7,979 nt of DNA from CABMGU01 sp035292785 (GTDB lineage: Archaea; Nanobdellota; Nanobdellia; Woesearchaeales; ARS49), in contig DATDPK010000008.1 in NCBI GenBank assembly GCA_035292785.1, positions 1 to 7,979 on the forward strand. The letters are read 5' to 3'. Numbering within the stretch: the stretch's first letter is position 1; each line of letters starts with the position of its first letter. The position numbers were made by a program, and so were the translations under genes. Below are positions 1 to 5,057 of the stretch, piece after piece. The notes below the pieces were generated by a model. It ran no database searches and was not told the DNA's origin. It saw nothing but the letters and a program-made list of their open reading frames with translations.

Positions 1-1
1 T

Positions 2-220
2 ATGGTTAGGAAGGGCGAGCGCGCTATGTACAAAAACTTGGAGGATTTGGAAGCCAAGAAGCTAGTTTCTTATAACAACAAATCCTTGAAGTTAAGCGAG
101 CGCGGCGAAAGGTATTTTCAGGAGCTTTTGAGCAAGGTTGAGCCTTTTTTGGCTGTTTCTTTGATGCTTCGTTCTGAGAATATCTTGAAGTACACGAAAG
201 TTCAGGCAAAGTTTAAATAG
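2..220 (+). CDS. Winged-helix DNA-binding protein, 3' part (5' end probably outside window)
   Basis: The visible 72 residues look like the second half of a winged-helix domain: a recognition-helix-like stretch (LEDLEAKKLVSY, about residues 13-24), a short wing (NNKSLKLSERG) and a closing helix (ERYFQELLSKVEPFL). The pattern of 'leader helix, K/RLV, basic wing, LSERG' is common in archaeal MarR/ArsR-like transcription factors. The frame is open to the window edge, so the ATG at 2 or the one at 26 may be internal methionines and the first helices of the fold probably lie upstream. The stop codon (TAG, 218-220) is fused to the TATA box of the following tRNA. No ligand or partner domain is visible. 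Its codon use (TTG, GAG, NNT endings) matches other + strand genes here. The specific target is unknown. Confidence 0.6.
   Translation: MVRKGERAMYKNLEDLEAKKLVSYNNKSLKLSERGERYFQELLSKVEPFLAVSLMLRSENILKYTKVQAKFK
212..219 (+). promoter_or_regulatory. TATA box of the tRNA-Gln gene (and probably the GNAT gene)
   Basis: TTTAAATA lies with its centre about 30 bases before the first base of the tRNA, as expected for an archaeal promoter with a very short 5' trailer. It overlaps the stop codon of the upstream gene. No other TATA-like element is seen before the acetyltransferase, so the two are probably co-transcribed. Confidence 0.55.
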
Positions 221-245
221 CCGTATTTTGCGTTTTCTGGTATAC

Positions 246-318
246 AGCCCTGTCGTATAGTGGTCAAGTATAATGGACTCTGACTCCGTTGACGGCGGTT
301 CGAATCCGCCCAGGGCTA
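246..318 (+). tRNA. tRNA-Gln (anticodon CUG)
   Basis: All arms fold by hand. The acceptor stem is 246-252 with 311-317 (AGCCCTG/CAGGGCT, seven pairs) and the discriminator is A318. The D stem is 255-258 with 268-271 (including two G-U pairs), and its loop keeps A14 and G18G19. The anticodon stem is 273-277 with 285-289 around the loop CTCTGAC, which puts CUG at 280-282 (reads CAG, glutamine). The variable loop has four bases and the T arm is GGCGG-TTCGAAT-CCGCC (294-310). CCA is not encoded. Position 26 is A, so this tRNA is not a position-26 target of the Trm1 encoded at 5426-6493. No intron is seen. Confidence 0.95.
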
Positions 319-852
319 TTGAGACTGGAACAAATTTTGGATACTGAATCATCGGAATTTAAGTCAGTTTGGGAGATATACGAATCGTCCTTTCCTTCTG
401 ATGAACGAAGGGATATCAATCAGCAAACCGAGCTTTTGAAAAACCCTCTTTACAAGTTCTTTGCTGCATACGACAATGGCAGTATAGTTGGGATTATAGG
501 AACTTGGCAAATTGATGATTTTGTTTTTATAGAGCATTTTGCAATTAAAGAAGGCTTGAGAGGCGCAGGTTTGGGAACTGCATTGTTGAATGCATTCATC
601 CCAACGAAAAAGATCGTACTTGAAACCGAGCGCCCTGTTACTGATACCGCAAAGCGGAGGATCGCTTTCTATGAAAGGCTCGGCTTCAGGTTGAATACCT
701 ATGACTATACTCAGCCTGCATACTCTTCCGATAAGAAACCAGTACCTATGTTCTTGATGTCATACCCAGAATCTTTGAGCGTATCTGAATTCACAGAAAT
801 AAGAAGGTCGTTGCATACGCAGGTTTACTGTCTTGAAAAACCGTTAATTTAA
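319..852 (+). CDS. GNAT-family N-acetyltransferase
   Basis: Predicted 177-residue acetyl-CoA-dependent acyltransferase with a single GNAT domain. Motif A is visible as R-G-A-G-L-G (residues 81-86), the pyrophosphate-binding loop, after the strand FIEHFAI. Motif B fits RRIAFYERLGF (113-123), and the N-terminal strand/helix IYESSFPSDERR is typical of the family. The substrate cannot be read from sequence; small molecules, protein N-termini and lysines are all possible. The frame stays open upstream into the tRNA, so the start must be downstream of it: TTG at 319 directly follows the tRNA discriminator base and is my choice; TTG at 337 is the alternative. Codon use is unlike other + strand genes (isoleucine ATT 5, ATA 5, ATC 4), hinting at inversion or transfer next to the tRNA. 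The stop shares TTAA (849-852) with the convergent lipoprotein gene. Confidence 0.85.
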   Translation: MRLEQILDTESSEFKSVWEIYESSFPSDERRDINQQTELLKNPLYKFFAAYDNGSIVGIIGTWQIDDFVFIEHFAIKEGLRGAGLGTALLNAFIPTKKIVLETERPVTDTAKRRIAFYERLGFRLNTYDYTQPAYSSDKKPVPMFLMSYPESLSVSEFTEIRRSLHTQVYCLEKPLI

Positions 853-1553
853 GCATCTTCGTCTTCTTTGCAGAATCCGCCTACTATTTGCACGCCTTCG
901 TGGTATATGATTGATTCGTTGAATGTTATTGTTGAATTTTCAGGCAGTGTTACAGTTCGGTTGTTCAAGATTAATTCTATGCTGTTGTCTGCAAACCATT
1001 GTGTTGATTTGGCTTCAAAGCTTTGGTTTAGTACTGTGAATGTTTCTTCTCTACCTATGTCTGATACTATTCTGCAGAATTTCTTTTCGCCTATTTTCAC
1101 GCACAGGCTTGCGCGGTATTGTGTTGGCACGCATCTCTGGAAGCGTTCGCATTGTGTGTGCACGCAGCAGTTGCCTCTTTCTATGCACCTGTCTTGTTCT
1201 GCGCAGTAGAGTGTGTTTGAGGCGCATCTGCATTCACCGTCAGCGAACTCTTCACCTATCTTGCATTTTCCAGGAATTGCGCACTCGTTGTCCTGGCATA
1301 TTCCTTCATCGCAGTCCGAACTTGTGCAGCAGGCATTGTTTGATATGCACTCGCCATCGCACAATTTTCCTGTTGTGCACGCGCATTGCCCGTTATCGCA
1401 CGTTTGTCCTGTTGGACAGCTTACGTTTTCGCATGCATTTGTTTCTTGTTCAGGCGAAACATTTCTTTGTGCTGTTGGCACTGTCCAAGTATCTGTTGTA
1501 GTGCATGCTATTAGAAAAATCAGCAGTAATGAGAGATATTTTGCCACACCCAT
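849..1553 (-). CDS. Cysteine-rich secreted lipoprotein with two disulfide-knot repeats
   Basis: Predicted 234-residue exported protein. The N-terminus is a lipoprotein signal peptide: short charged start, hydrophobic core (residues 6-16) and lipobox L-I-A-C, giving lipidated Cys17. Residues 41-160 hold many cysteines arranged as two related units: C57-x-C-x5-C-x3-C-x5-CC-x4-C-x4-C86 and C108-x-C-x6-C-x5-C-x5-CC-x4-C-x5-C141. The CC-x4-C spacing recalls small disulfide-rich modules such as Dickkopf-type or EGF-like folds, but I cannot assign one. A cysteine-poor C-terminal domain (162-228) looks beta-rich. Six N-glycosylation sequons occur (N31, N43, N176, N198, N206, N212). It is probably anchored outside the cell, in binding or adhesion. 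ATG at 1553 lies 27 bases from a TATA box, predicting a leaderless mRNA. A T5 run on the coding strand (840-836) soon after the stop could end transcription inside the GNAT gene. Confidence 0.8.
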   Translation of the reverse strand: MGVAKYLSLLLIFLIACTTTDTWTVPTAQRNVSPEQETNACENVSCPTGQTCDNGQCACTTGKLCDGECISNNACCTSSDCDEGICQDNECAIPGKCKIGEEFADGECRCASNTLYCAEQDRCIERGNCCVHTQCERFQRCVPTQYRASLCVKIGEKKFCRIVSDIGREETFTVLNQSFEAKSTQWFADNSIELILNNRTVTLPENSTITFNESIIYHEGVQIVGGFCKEDEDA

Positions 1554-1576
1554 ATGCTACTACTCAACAGTCGTGG

Positions 1577-1584
1577 TTTATAAA
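1577..1584 (-). promoter_or_regulatory. TATA box of the cysteine-rich lipoprotein gene
   Basis: TTTATAAA is centred about 27 bases before the ATG at 1553, so transcription should begin at or next to the start codon. It begins seven bases after the uS15 stop codon. The + strand bases 1573-1585 (GTGGTTTATAAAG) are identical to 2133-2145 at the uS15 promoter. Confidence 0.6.
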
Positions 1585-1590
1585 GGTTAC

Positions 1591-2046
1591 TTATTCTGTA
1601 TACCTTTTCACGGCGCTTGGGTCGTATTTCCAGTCTGGCAGGATTTTTCCGACTCTCTTGTAATATTTGACAAGTCGCTTGATTTTGCTGTCTGTCAATT
1701 GCAGTCCGCGCAGTGCAGGCATATCCTGCTTGTTTGCTTCCAGGTGTTTCTTGACAATGACAGAGCGCTTCATCAGTGCTATTACATCTTCTGGTAGTTC
1801 TGGAAGTAGTTTCTTTTCTTCAAGCAGTTCAGTTATTCTTTTTCCTGCAAGCATTTTTACGCTTGGTATTCCATAGCTGTCGCGAAGTATTATTCCAATT
1901 TCGCTGCTTGTCTTTCCTTCTTTTGCAAGCTTGCTTACTAATAGTTCTATTTCTTTTGGTTTGTATCTTACCCAGGTTGGCTTTGAAGCTTTTAGTGGTT
2001 TTTTGCTTCCGGAGTTTCCTCTTCCGCGTGAATGCATCTTTGCCAT
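1591..2046 (-). CDS. rps15: 30S ribosomal protein uS15 (archaeal S15 / eukaryotic S13 type)
   Basis: Small-subunit protein that binds the 16S rRNA central-domain three-way junction early in assembly. The 151 residues match the long archaeal/eukaryotic form (about 150 residues), not the roughly 89-residue bacterial one. Family hallmarks seen: start MAKMHSRGRGNSGSKKP, then W25 and an N-terminal helix (KEIELLVSKLAKEG), SSEIGIILRDSYGIPSVK (47-64), the PEDV/LMKRSV..KKHLEANKQD region (85-108) and the rRNA-binding end DSKIKRLVKYYKRVGKILPDWKY (119-141). The ATG at 2046 has a good Shine-Dalgarno, GGAG at 2056-2053 with six-base spacing, unlike the leaderless neighbours. Its TATA box is about 94 bases away, which leaves a leader of roughly 65-70 bases, described separately. 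Confidence 0.97.
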   Translation of the reverse strand: MAKMHSRGRGNSGSKKPLKASKPTWVRYKPKEIELLVSKLAKEGKTSSEIGIILRDSYGIPSVKMLAGKRITELLEEKKLLPELPEDVIALMKRSVIVKKHLEANKQDMPALRGLQLTDSKIKRLVKYYKRVGKILPDWKYDPSAVKRYTE

Positions 2047-2117
2047 TTTATTCTCCGTTCAAGAACTATTCTTTCGCCAGTACAAGGAAGCCGAAACCGC
2101 CTTGTCTCTTGAACAAG
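2047..2117 (-). promoter_or_regulatory. Structured 5' leader of uS15 mRNA, candidate autoregulatory RNA
   Basis: Taking transcription to begin about 26 bases after the TATA box (near 2114), the leader contains competing helices (minus-strand bases). Form 1: hairpin CTTGT (2117-2113)/ACAAG (2105-2101), whose loop TCAAGAG (2112-2106) can pair with TTCTTGA (2065-2059), giving an H-type pseudoknot. Form 2: a nested helix with eight Watson-Crick pairs (2114-2107 with 2057-2064), extended by G-U pairs at both ends to 2116-2106 with 2055-2065, directly stacked on a second hairpin ACAAGG (2105-2100)/CCTTGT (2087-2082). The G-U extension of form 2 would cover two bases of the Shine-Dalgarno GGAG. Bacterial S15 is known to repress its own mRNA through a pseudoknot; a similar role here is inference. 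The exact start of the transcript decides whether all arms are present. Confidence 0.4.
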
Positions 2118-2136
2118 TATGCTTCCTCGACGGTGG

Positions 2137-2144
2137 TTTATAAA
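2137..2144 (-). promoter_or_regulatory. TATA box of rps15
   Basis: TTTATAAA is preceded on the coding strand by A-rich sequence. It is the only clear TATA element between the wHTH gene end and the uS15 start. It stands about 94 bases before the ATG, so this mRNA should carry a real leader. Confidence 0.55.
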
Positions 2145-2165
2145 GTTTTCTATATTGTCGAGAAT

Positions 2166-2178
2166 AAAAGGTAAAAAA
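2166..2178 (-). terminator. Oligo-T terminator after the wHTH gene
   Basis: On the coding strand the stop codon is followed at once by six T (2178-2173), then ACC and four T (2169-2166). T-rich tracts without a hairpin are the usual archaeal intrinsic terminator. It would separate the wHTH transcript from the uS15 promoter immediately downstream. Confidence 0.5.
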
Positions 2179-2451
2179 TTATAACAATACACGAATATCG
2201 TCTATTCTGCCTGCGACTTCAGTTCCTTTCTTTGTCAGTGCAAGGAGTTTTAGCCTTCCCTGCTTGTCAAAGTTTATGAGGCCTTCCTTTTCCATTTCTT
2301 GTAGAATTTTGACAACGTGCGAGTATGTGCAGTCGATTGTTTTTGCAAGGGAGCTCGCGTATACTTCGCTTTTTGCGTTTCTTAGCTCTACCAGCATCAT
2401 TGCTGGCTTTTCCCTGAAGAATGTTTTGAATATTTCCTTGTTCTTTATCAT
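2179..2451 (-). CDS. Winged-helix (MarR-like) transcription regulator
   Basis: Predicted 90-residue DNA-binding protein consisting of little more than one winged-helix domain. Visible elements: an N-terminal helix (KEIFKTFFREKPAMMLVEL), an HTH (YASSLAKTIDCTYSHVVKILQEMEKEGLI, where SHVVKILQEME is the recognition helix) and a basic wing (KQGRLKLLALTKKG). No sensor domain or metal site is seen. ATG at 2451 is preferred because GGGGTG (2460-2455) ends three bases before it and resembles the archaeal GGAGGTG ribosome-binding sequence; GTG at 2457 would add two residues. It is divergent from the XPD-like helicase, and the shared control region holds two inverted repeats, so it may regulate itself and/or the helicase (inference). 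Like other minus-strand genes it favours codons ending in A or C. Confidence 0.8.
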   Translation of the reverse strand: MIKNKEIFKTFFREKPAMMLVELRNAKSEVYASSLAKTIDCTYSHVVKILQEMEKEGLINFDKQGRLKLLALTKKGTEVAGRIDDIRVLL

Positions 2452-2484
2452 GTCCACCCCGATGTTAAAACCATTGTGTTGGAG

Positions 2485-2497
2485 TATATATTTAAAT
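2485..2497 (-). promoter_or_regulatory. TATA box of the wHTH regulator
   Basis: An AT-only tract (TATATATTTAAAT on the + strand) is centred about 26-28 bases before 2464, giving a short leader of roughly 8-14 bases that includes the GGGGTG motif. The exact TATA register is ambiguous. Confidence 0.5.
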
Positions 2498-2501
2498 GTT
2501 T

Positions 2502-2534
2502 CGAGATTTGTGTTTTATAGACGACAAAATCTCG
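2502..2534. repeat. Inverted repeat in the wHTH/XPD divergent region, candidate operator
   Basis: CGAGATTT (2502-2509) and AAATCTCG (2527-2534) are perfect eight-base inverted arms separated by 17 bases. They lie just upstream of the wHTH TATA box, where a regulator could act on either promoter. They could also form a hairpin in a transcript crossing the region. Confidence 0.4.
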
Positions 2535-2581
2535 TTGTATGCACGGTAAAAGTCTGCCCTATTTAAAGTTTCTGCGGAAGA

Positions 2582-2590
2582 CATATAAAT
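2582..2590 (+). promoter_or_regulatory. TATA box of the XPD-like helicase gene
   Basis: CATATAAAT is centred about 26 bases before the ATG at 2612, which predicts a leaderless transcript and supports that start over the TTG at 2603. A second TATA-like tract (TATTTAAA, 2560-2567) would give a 20-base leader instead. Confidence 0.55.
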
Positions 2591-2593
2591 CAA

Positions 2594-2608
2594 TTTCAAC
2601 AGTTGAAA
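2594..2608. promoter_or_regulatory. 15-base palindrome between XPD TATA box and start, candidate operator
   Basis: TTTCAAC-A-GTTGAAA is a perfect seven-base dyad about a single central base. It starts four bases after the TATA box and ends three bases before the ATG, the position where archaeal repressors commonly block polymerase recruitment. The nearby wHTH protein is the obvious candidate ligand, by position only. Confidence 0.45.
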
Positions 2609-2611
2609 ATC

Positions 2612-4447
2612 ATGCAGTTCTTTTCACACGACGTAATTCGGCCGAGCCAGAAGGAATTTGTTGAGACAATTGCAAAAGCTTTGAAGGATAAGAAGCACGT
2701 CTTGGCGCACGCTCCGACCGGATTGGGAAAGACTGCTGCTGTTTTGTGTCCTGCGCTTGAGTTTGCTCTTCAGCGCGACTTGACTGTTTTCTTTCTCACT
2801 TCAAGGCACACCCAGCACAAGATTGTTTTGGAGACTGCAAAGAAGGTCATGGAAAGAAACAACGTTCATTTTGCGGTTACAAGTTTGATTGGCAAGAAGT
2901 GGATGTGCGCGCAGGAAAATGTCGAGAATATGCCTTCCGGCGATTTTGCAGAGTATTGCAAGTCTTTGGTTGAAAATAATCAATGCGAGTATTATACTAA
3001 TGCAAGAGGAAAGAATAATCTTGTTGCGAAGAGGGTTTTGTCTGAATTGAAGGCAGAATCTCCGCTGGCAACTGAAAAAGTTATGTTGAAGTGCATTCAG
3101 GACAAAGTTTGTCCTTACGAGCTTTCCTTGATGCTTGCCGAGGAGTCAAAAGTTATTGTTGCTGATTATTATTATCTTTTTCATCCTCATATTCGTGAGG
3201 CTTTGTTTGGAAAGATTAAGAAAAAGTTGGAGCAGGCAATTATTATTGTAGATGAAGGCCATAATTTGCCTTCAAGGGTTCGTGAATTGCTTACTTTTCA
3301 TTTGTCCAACAAGATAATGAGGCTTGCCATTCAGGAAGCCAAAAAGCACAAGCTTGATGATGTTTTGCCTTCTTTGGTCGAGATTCAGGAAGTTCTGAAT
3401 AAGTTGAGCGAAAATTTGAGTTATGAAAAATTGGTGAAGCAGGAGCAGTTCTCAAAGCCTTTGGAATCGTTCAAGCCTTATGGCGAGATTGTTGCTGAGC
3501 TTGAGCTTGCTGCTGAGATGGTCAGGGCTGAGCAGAAAACATCTCATATTGCTGCTGTCGCAAAGTTTCTTCAGGAATGGCAGCGCCAGGGAGATGGTTT
3601 TGCGCGTATTATTGGCAGGAAGGATATGCTTATTACTTTGAGTAACCGTTGTCTTGACCCTGCAATTTTGACAAAGGATGTTTTTGATGCCTGCTATAGT
3701 GCTGTTGTTATGTCAGGCACTTTGAGCCCTACAACTATGTATGCGGATGTTTTGGGTTTGCAGGATGCGGTTAACAAGTCTTTTCCAAGTCCTTTTCCGG
3801 AGAATAATCGTCTTGCTTTGATTGTTCCAAGGACGACTACTAAGTTTACGCTTAGAAGCGAAAGGCAGTACAGGGAGATTGCTGCTGTTTGTGCTGATAT
3901 TGCCAATAAGATTCCTGGCAATGTTATGCTTTTCTTCCCGAGTTATAATGTGCTTGGCTCTGTTGAGCCTTTTTTTGCTGAATTGTATGAAAAGACTATT
4001 TTTTGCGAGGTTCCTGGTTTGGACAAGGAGTCCAAGCAGGATTTGTTGAACAAGTTTTCATCGTGTTCAAGAACAGGCGCTGCATTATTGGGTGTTGCTT
4101 CCGGTTCCTTTGGTGAAGGAATAGACCTTCCAGGAATTTTGAAGGGCGTGATTGTTGTTGGTCTTCCATTGGATAAGCCTGATTTGGAGACAACAGAGCT
4201 TATTTCTTATTATGACAAGAAGTTTGGCAGGGGCTGGGAGTACGGCTACACTTTGCCTGCGATGACCAAGTGCATTCAGAATGCCGGCAGGTGCATTCGC
4301 TCTGAGAAAGACAGGGGAGTGATTGCTTTTGTTGATGAGCGGTATGCTTGGCCGCGTTACAAATCTTGTTTTCCGCCTGAATGGAAGCTGAACATTTGCC
4401 GTGATTATTCTGATGAGATTGCACAGTTTTTTGGAAAGTTAGCCTAG
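2612..4447 (+). CDS. XPD/Rad3-like Fe-S superfamily 2 DNA helicase
   Basis: Predicted 611-residue ATP-dependent 5'-3' DNA helicase, full length for the family. From ATG at 2612: RPSQ near the start, Walker A APTGLGKT (34-41), Walker B/DEAH box as VDEGH (213-217), SGTLSP (368-373), motif V GSFGEGIDLPG (498-508) and motif VI QNAGRCIRSEKDRG (556-569). Between motifs Ia and II lie cysteines C99, C116, C125 and C167 (C161 nearby), fitting the 4Fe-4S cluster that separates strands in XPD, FANCJ and DinG relatives; spacing is C-x16-C-x8-C-x41-C, wider than the classical C-x13-C-x2-C-x31-C of Sulfolobus XPD. XPD is in eukaryotic TFIIH; its archaeal role is probably DNA repair but less certain. The gene is divergent from a wHTH regulator and overlaps the convergent lipid kinase gene by nine bases. 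Confidence 0.92.
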   Translation: MQFFSHDVIRPSQKEFVETIAKALKDKKHVLAHAPTGLGKTAAVLCPALEFALQRDLTVFFLTSRHTQHKIVLETAKKVMERNNVHFAVTSLIGKKWMCAQENVENMPSGDFAEYCKSLVENNQCEYYTNARGKNNLVAKRVLSELKAESPLATEKVMLKCIQDKVCPYELSLMLAEESKVIVADYYYLFHPHIREALFGKIKKKLEQAIIIVDEGHNLPSRVRELLTFHLSNKIMRLAIQEAKKHKLDDVLPSLVEIQEVLNKLSENLSYEKLVKQEQFSKPLESFKPYGEIVAELELAAEMVRAEQKTSHIAAVAKFLQEWQRQGDGFARIIGRKDMLITLSNRCLDPAILTKDVFDACYSAVVMSGTLSPTTMYADVLGLQDAVNKSFPSPFPENNRLALIVPRTTTKFTLRSERQYREIAAVCADIANKIPGNVMLFFPSYNVLGSVEPFFAELYEKTIFCEVPGLDKESKQDLLNKFSSCSRTGAALLGVASGSFGEGIDLPGILKGVIVVGLPLDKPDLETTELISYYDKKFGRGWEYGYTLPAMTKCIQNAGRCIRSEKDRGVIAFVDERYAWPRYKSCFPPEWKLNICRDYSDEIAQFFGKLA

Positions 4448-5005
4448 CATCATCACTGCACCAGCCAATATAGGAATAAAGAGGTTGTCATCTATTTTCC
4501 ATTTGCCGATTTTCAAGTCAAGTCCTTCTATGAACATTGATATTGTTGATGCTAAGAGTGCTGATAGTAAGGGAACAAAAAACTGCGCCACTATTGTTCC
4601 CGCTATTATTGCAAGTATTATTCCTTCCCAGGTTTTCTTTGGGTTAAAATACGGCACTTTTCCGTGCCTGCCTATTAATCCTGCAATGCCGTCTGCCCAG
4701 GACAATATCATTATTGCAGCAACAGCAATGTTCTTTGGATAAATCCAGATTGCTATTGTGCTGCTTAATAAGAAAAACACCACTCCTATGCCTGGAAAGT
4801 TTTGCAAATTTTGCTTGCGCTCCATCGCAAGCATTGCTTGGTGTATTATTGGTATTTTGTAGCGTTTGTAGATTACAGCCAATATTATGCTAACTATCAG
4901 CAGTGCTTCAAAATGAGCTTTTGCCATCAAGTCAAAATAATACAGCAGTGCGAGCGCTGTCCCGCCTATAATATGGAATGAATGTCTTTTTACTTCTAAG
5001 CTCAC
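4439..5005 (-). CDS. CTP-dependent lipid kinase, SEC59/DGK1/VTE5 family (dolichol/diacylglycerol/phytol kinase-like)
   Basis: Predicted 188-residue integral membrane protein with several hydrophobic segments (about residues 13-24, 33-46, 73-88, 93-103, 129-145, 147-160). The cytosolic nucleotide-binding signature is present: D105-G-I-A-G-L-I-G-R-H-G-K116, then PKKTWEG (122-128), and a late DDNLFIP (172-178), as in SEC59 dolichol kinase, Dgk1 and VTE5 phytol kinase, which use CTP. The substrate is not readable; a polyprenol/dolichol would feed N-glycosylation, an isoprenoid alcohol would feed lipid recycling. I chose GTG at 5005: it sits 27 bases after a TATA box, and family members start a few residues before the K-R-x-x-F-H motif. 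TTG at 5026 would add seven non-conserved residues and lies too close to the TATA box. It shares that TATA box with the gene at 5058 and overlaps XPD by nine bases at the stops. Confidence 0.8.
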   Translation of the reverse strand: MSLEVKRHSFHIIGGTALALLYYFDLMAKAHFEALLIVSIILAVIYKRYKIPIIHQAMLAMERKQNLQNFPGIGVVFFLLSSTIAIWIYPKNIAVAAIMILSWADGIAGLIGRHGKVPYFNPKKTWEGIILAIIAGTIVAQFFVPLLSALLASTISMFIEGLDLKIGKWKIDDNLFIPILAGAVMMLG

Positions 5006-5028
5006 ATATTGCTTTCCGCATAACAAAA

Positions 5029-5036
5029 TTTATATA
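5029..5036. promoter_or_regulatory. Shared TATA box for two divergent leaderless genes
   Basis: TTTATATA reads as a TATA box in both directions. Its centre is about 25.5 bases before the ATG at 5058 (+) and 27.5 bases before the GTG at 5005 (-). Both distances match an archaeal TATA-to-start spacing, and no second TATA element is seen in the 52 bases between the two start codons. Confidence 0.55.
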
Positions 5037-5057
5037 CCTTTCTTTTGTCGCAGTCTT

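Noticed and set aside
289..318. Upstream TTG start for the acetyltransferase inside the tRNA gene
   Set aside because: The added residues are encoded by the tRNA T arm and acceptor stem and would be cut away by tRNA processing.
92..352. 86-codon minus-strand frame across the tRNA
   Set aside because: It reads a tRNA backwards; the peptide GFEPPSTESE is a typical product of translating the antisense of a T arm and anticodon arm. It has no family resemblance.
1213..1797. 194-codon + strand frame opposite the lipoprotein and uS15 genes
   Set aside because: It is the complement of a cysteine-rich gene and a ribosomal protein gene, crosses both and their promoter, and shows no domain.
2047..2136. 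tRNA or C/D-box RNA in the uS15 leader region
   Set aside because: No cloverleaf closes on either strand and no C or D box pair is present; the helices found fit a mRNA leader better.
2603..2611. TTG start of XPD three codons upstream
   Set aside because: It falls inside the palindrome and before the transcript start expected from the TATA box at 2582-2590; ATG at 2612 fits both.
5006..5026. TTG start of the lipid kinase at 5026
   Set aside because: It is only about six bases from the TATA box centre, upstream of any likely transcript start, and adds residues outside the family core.
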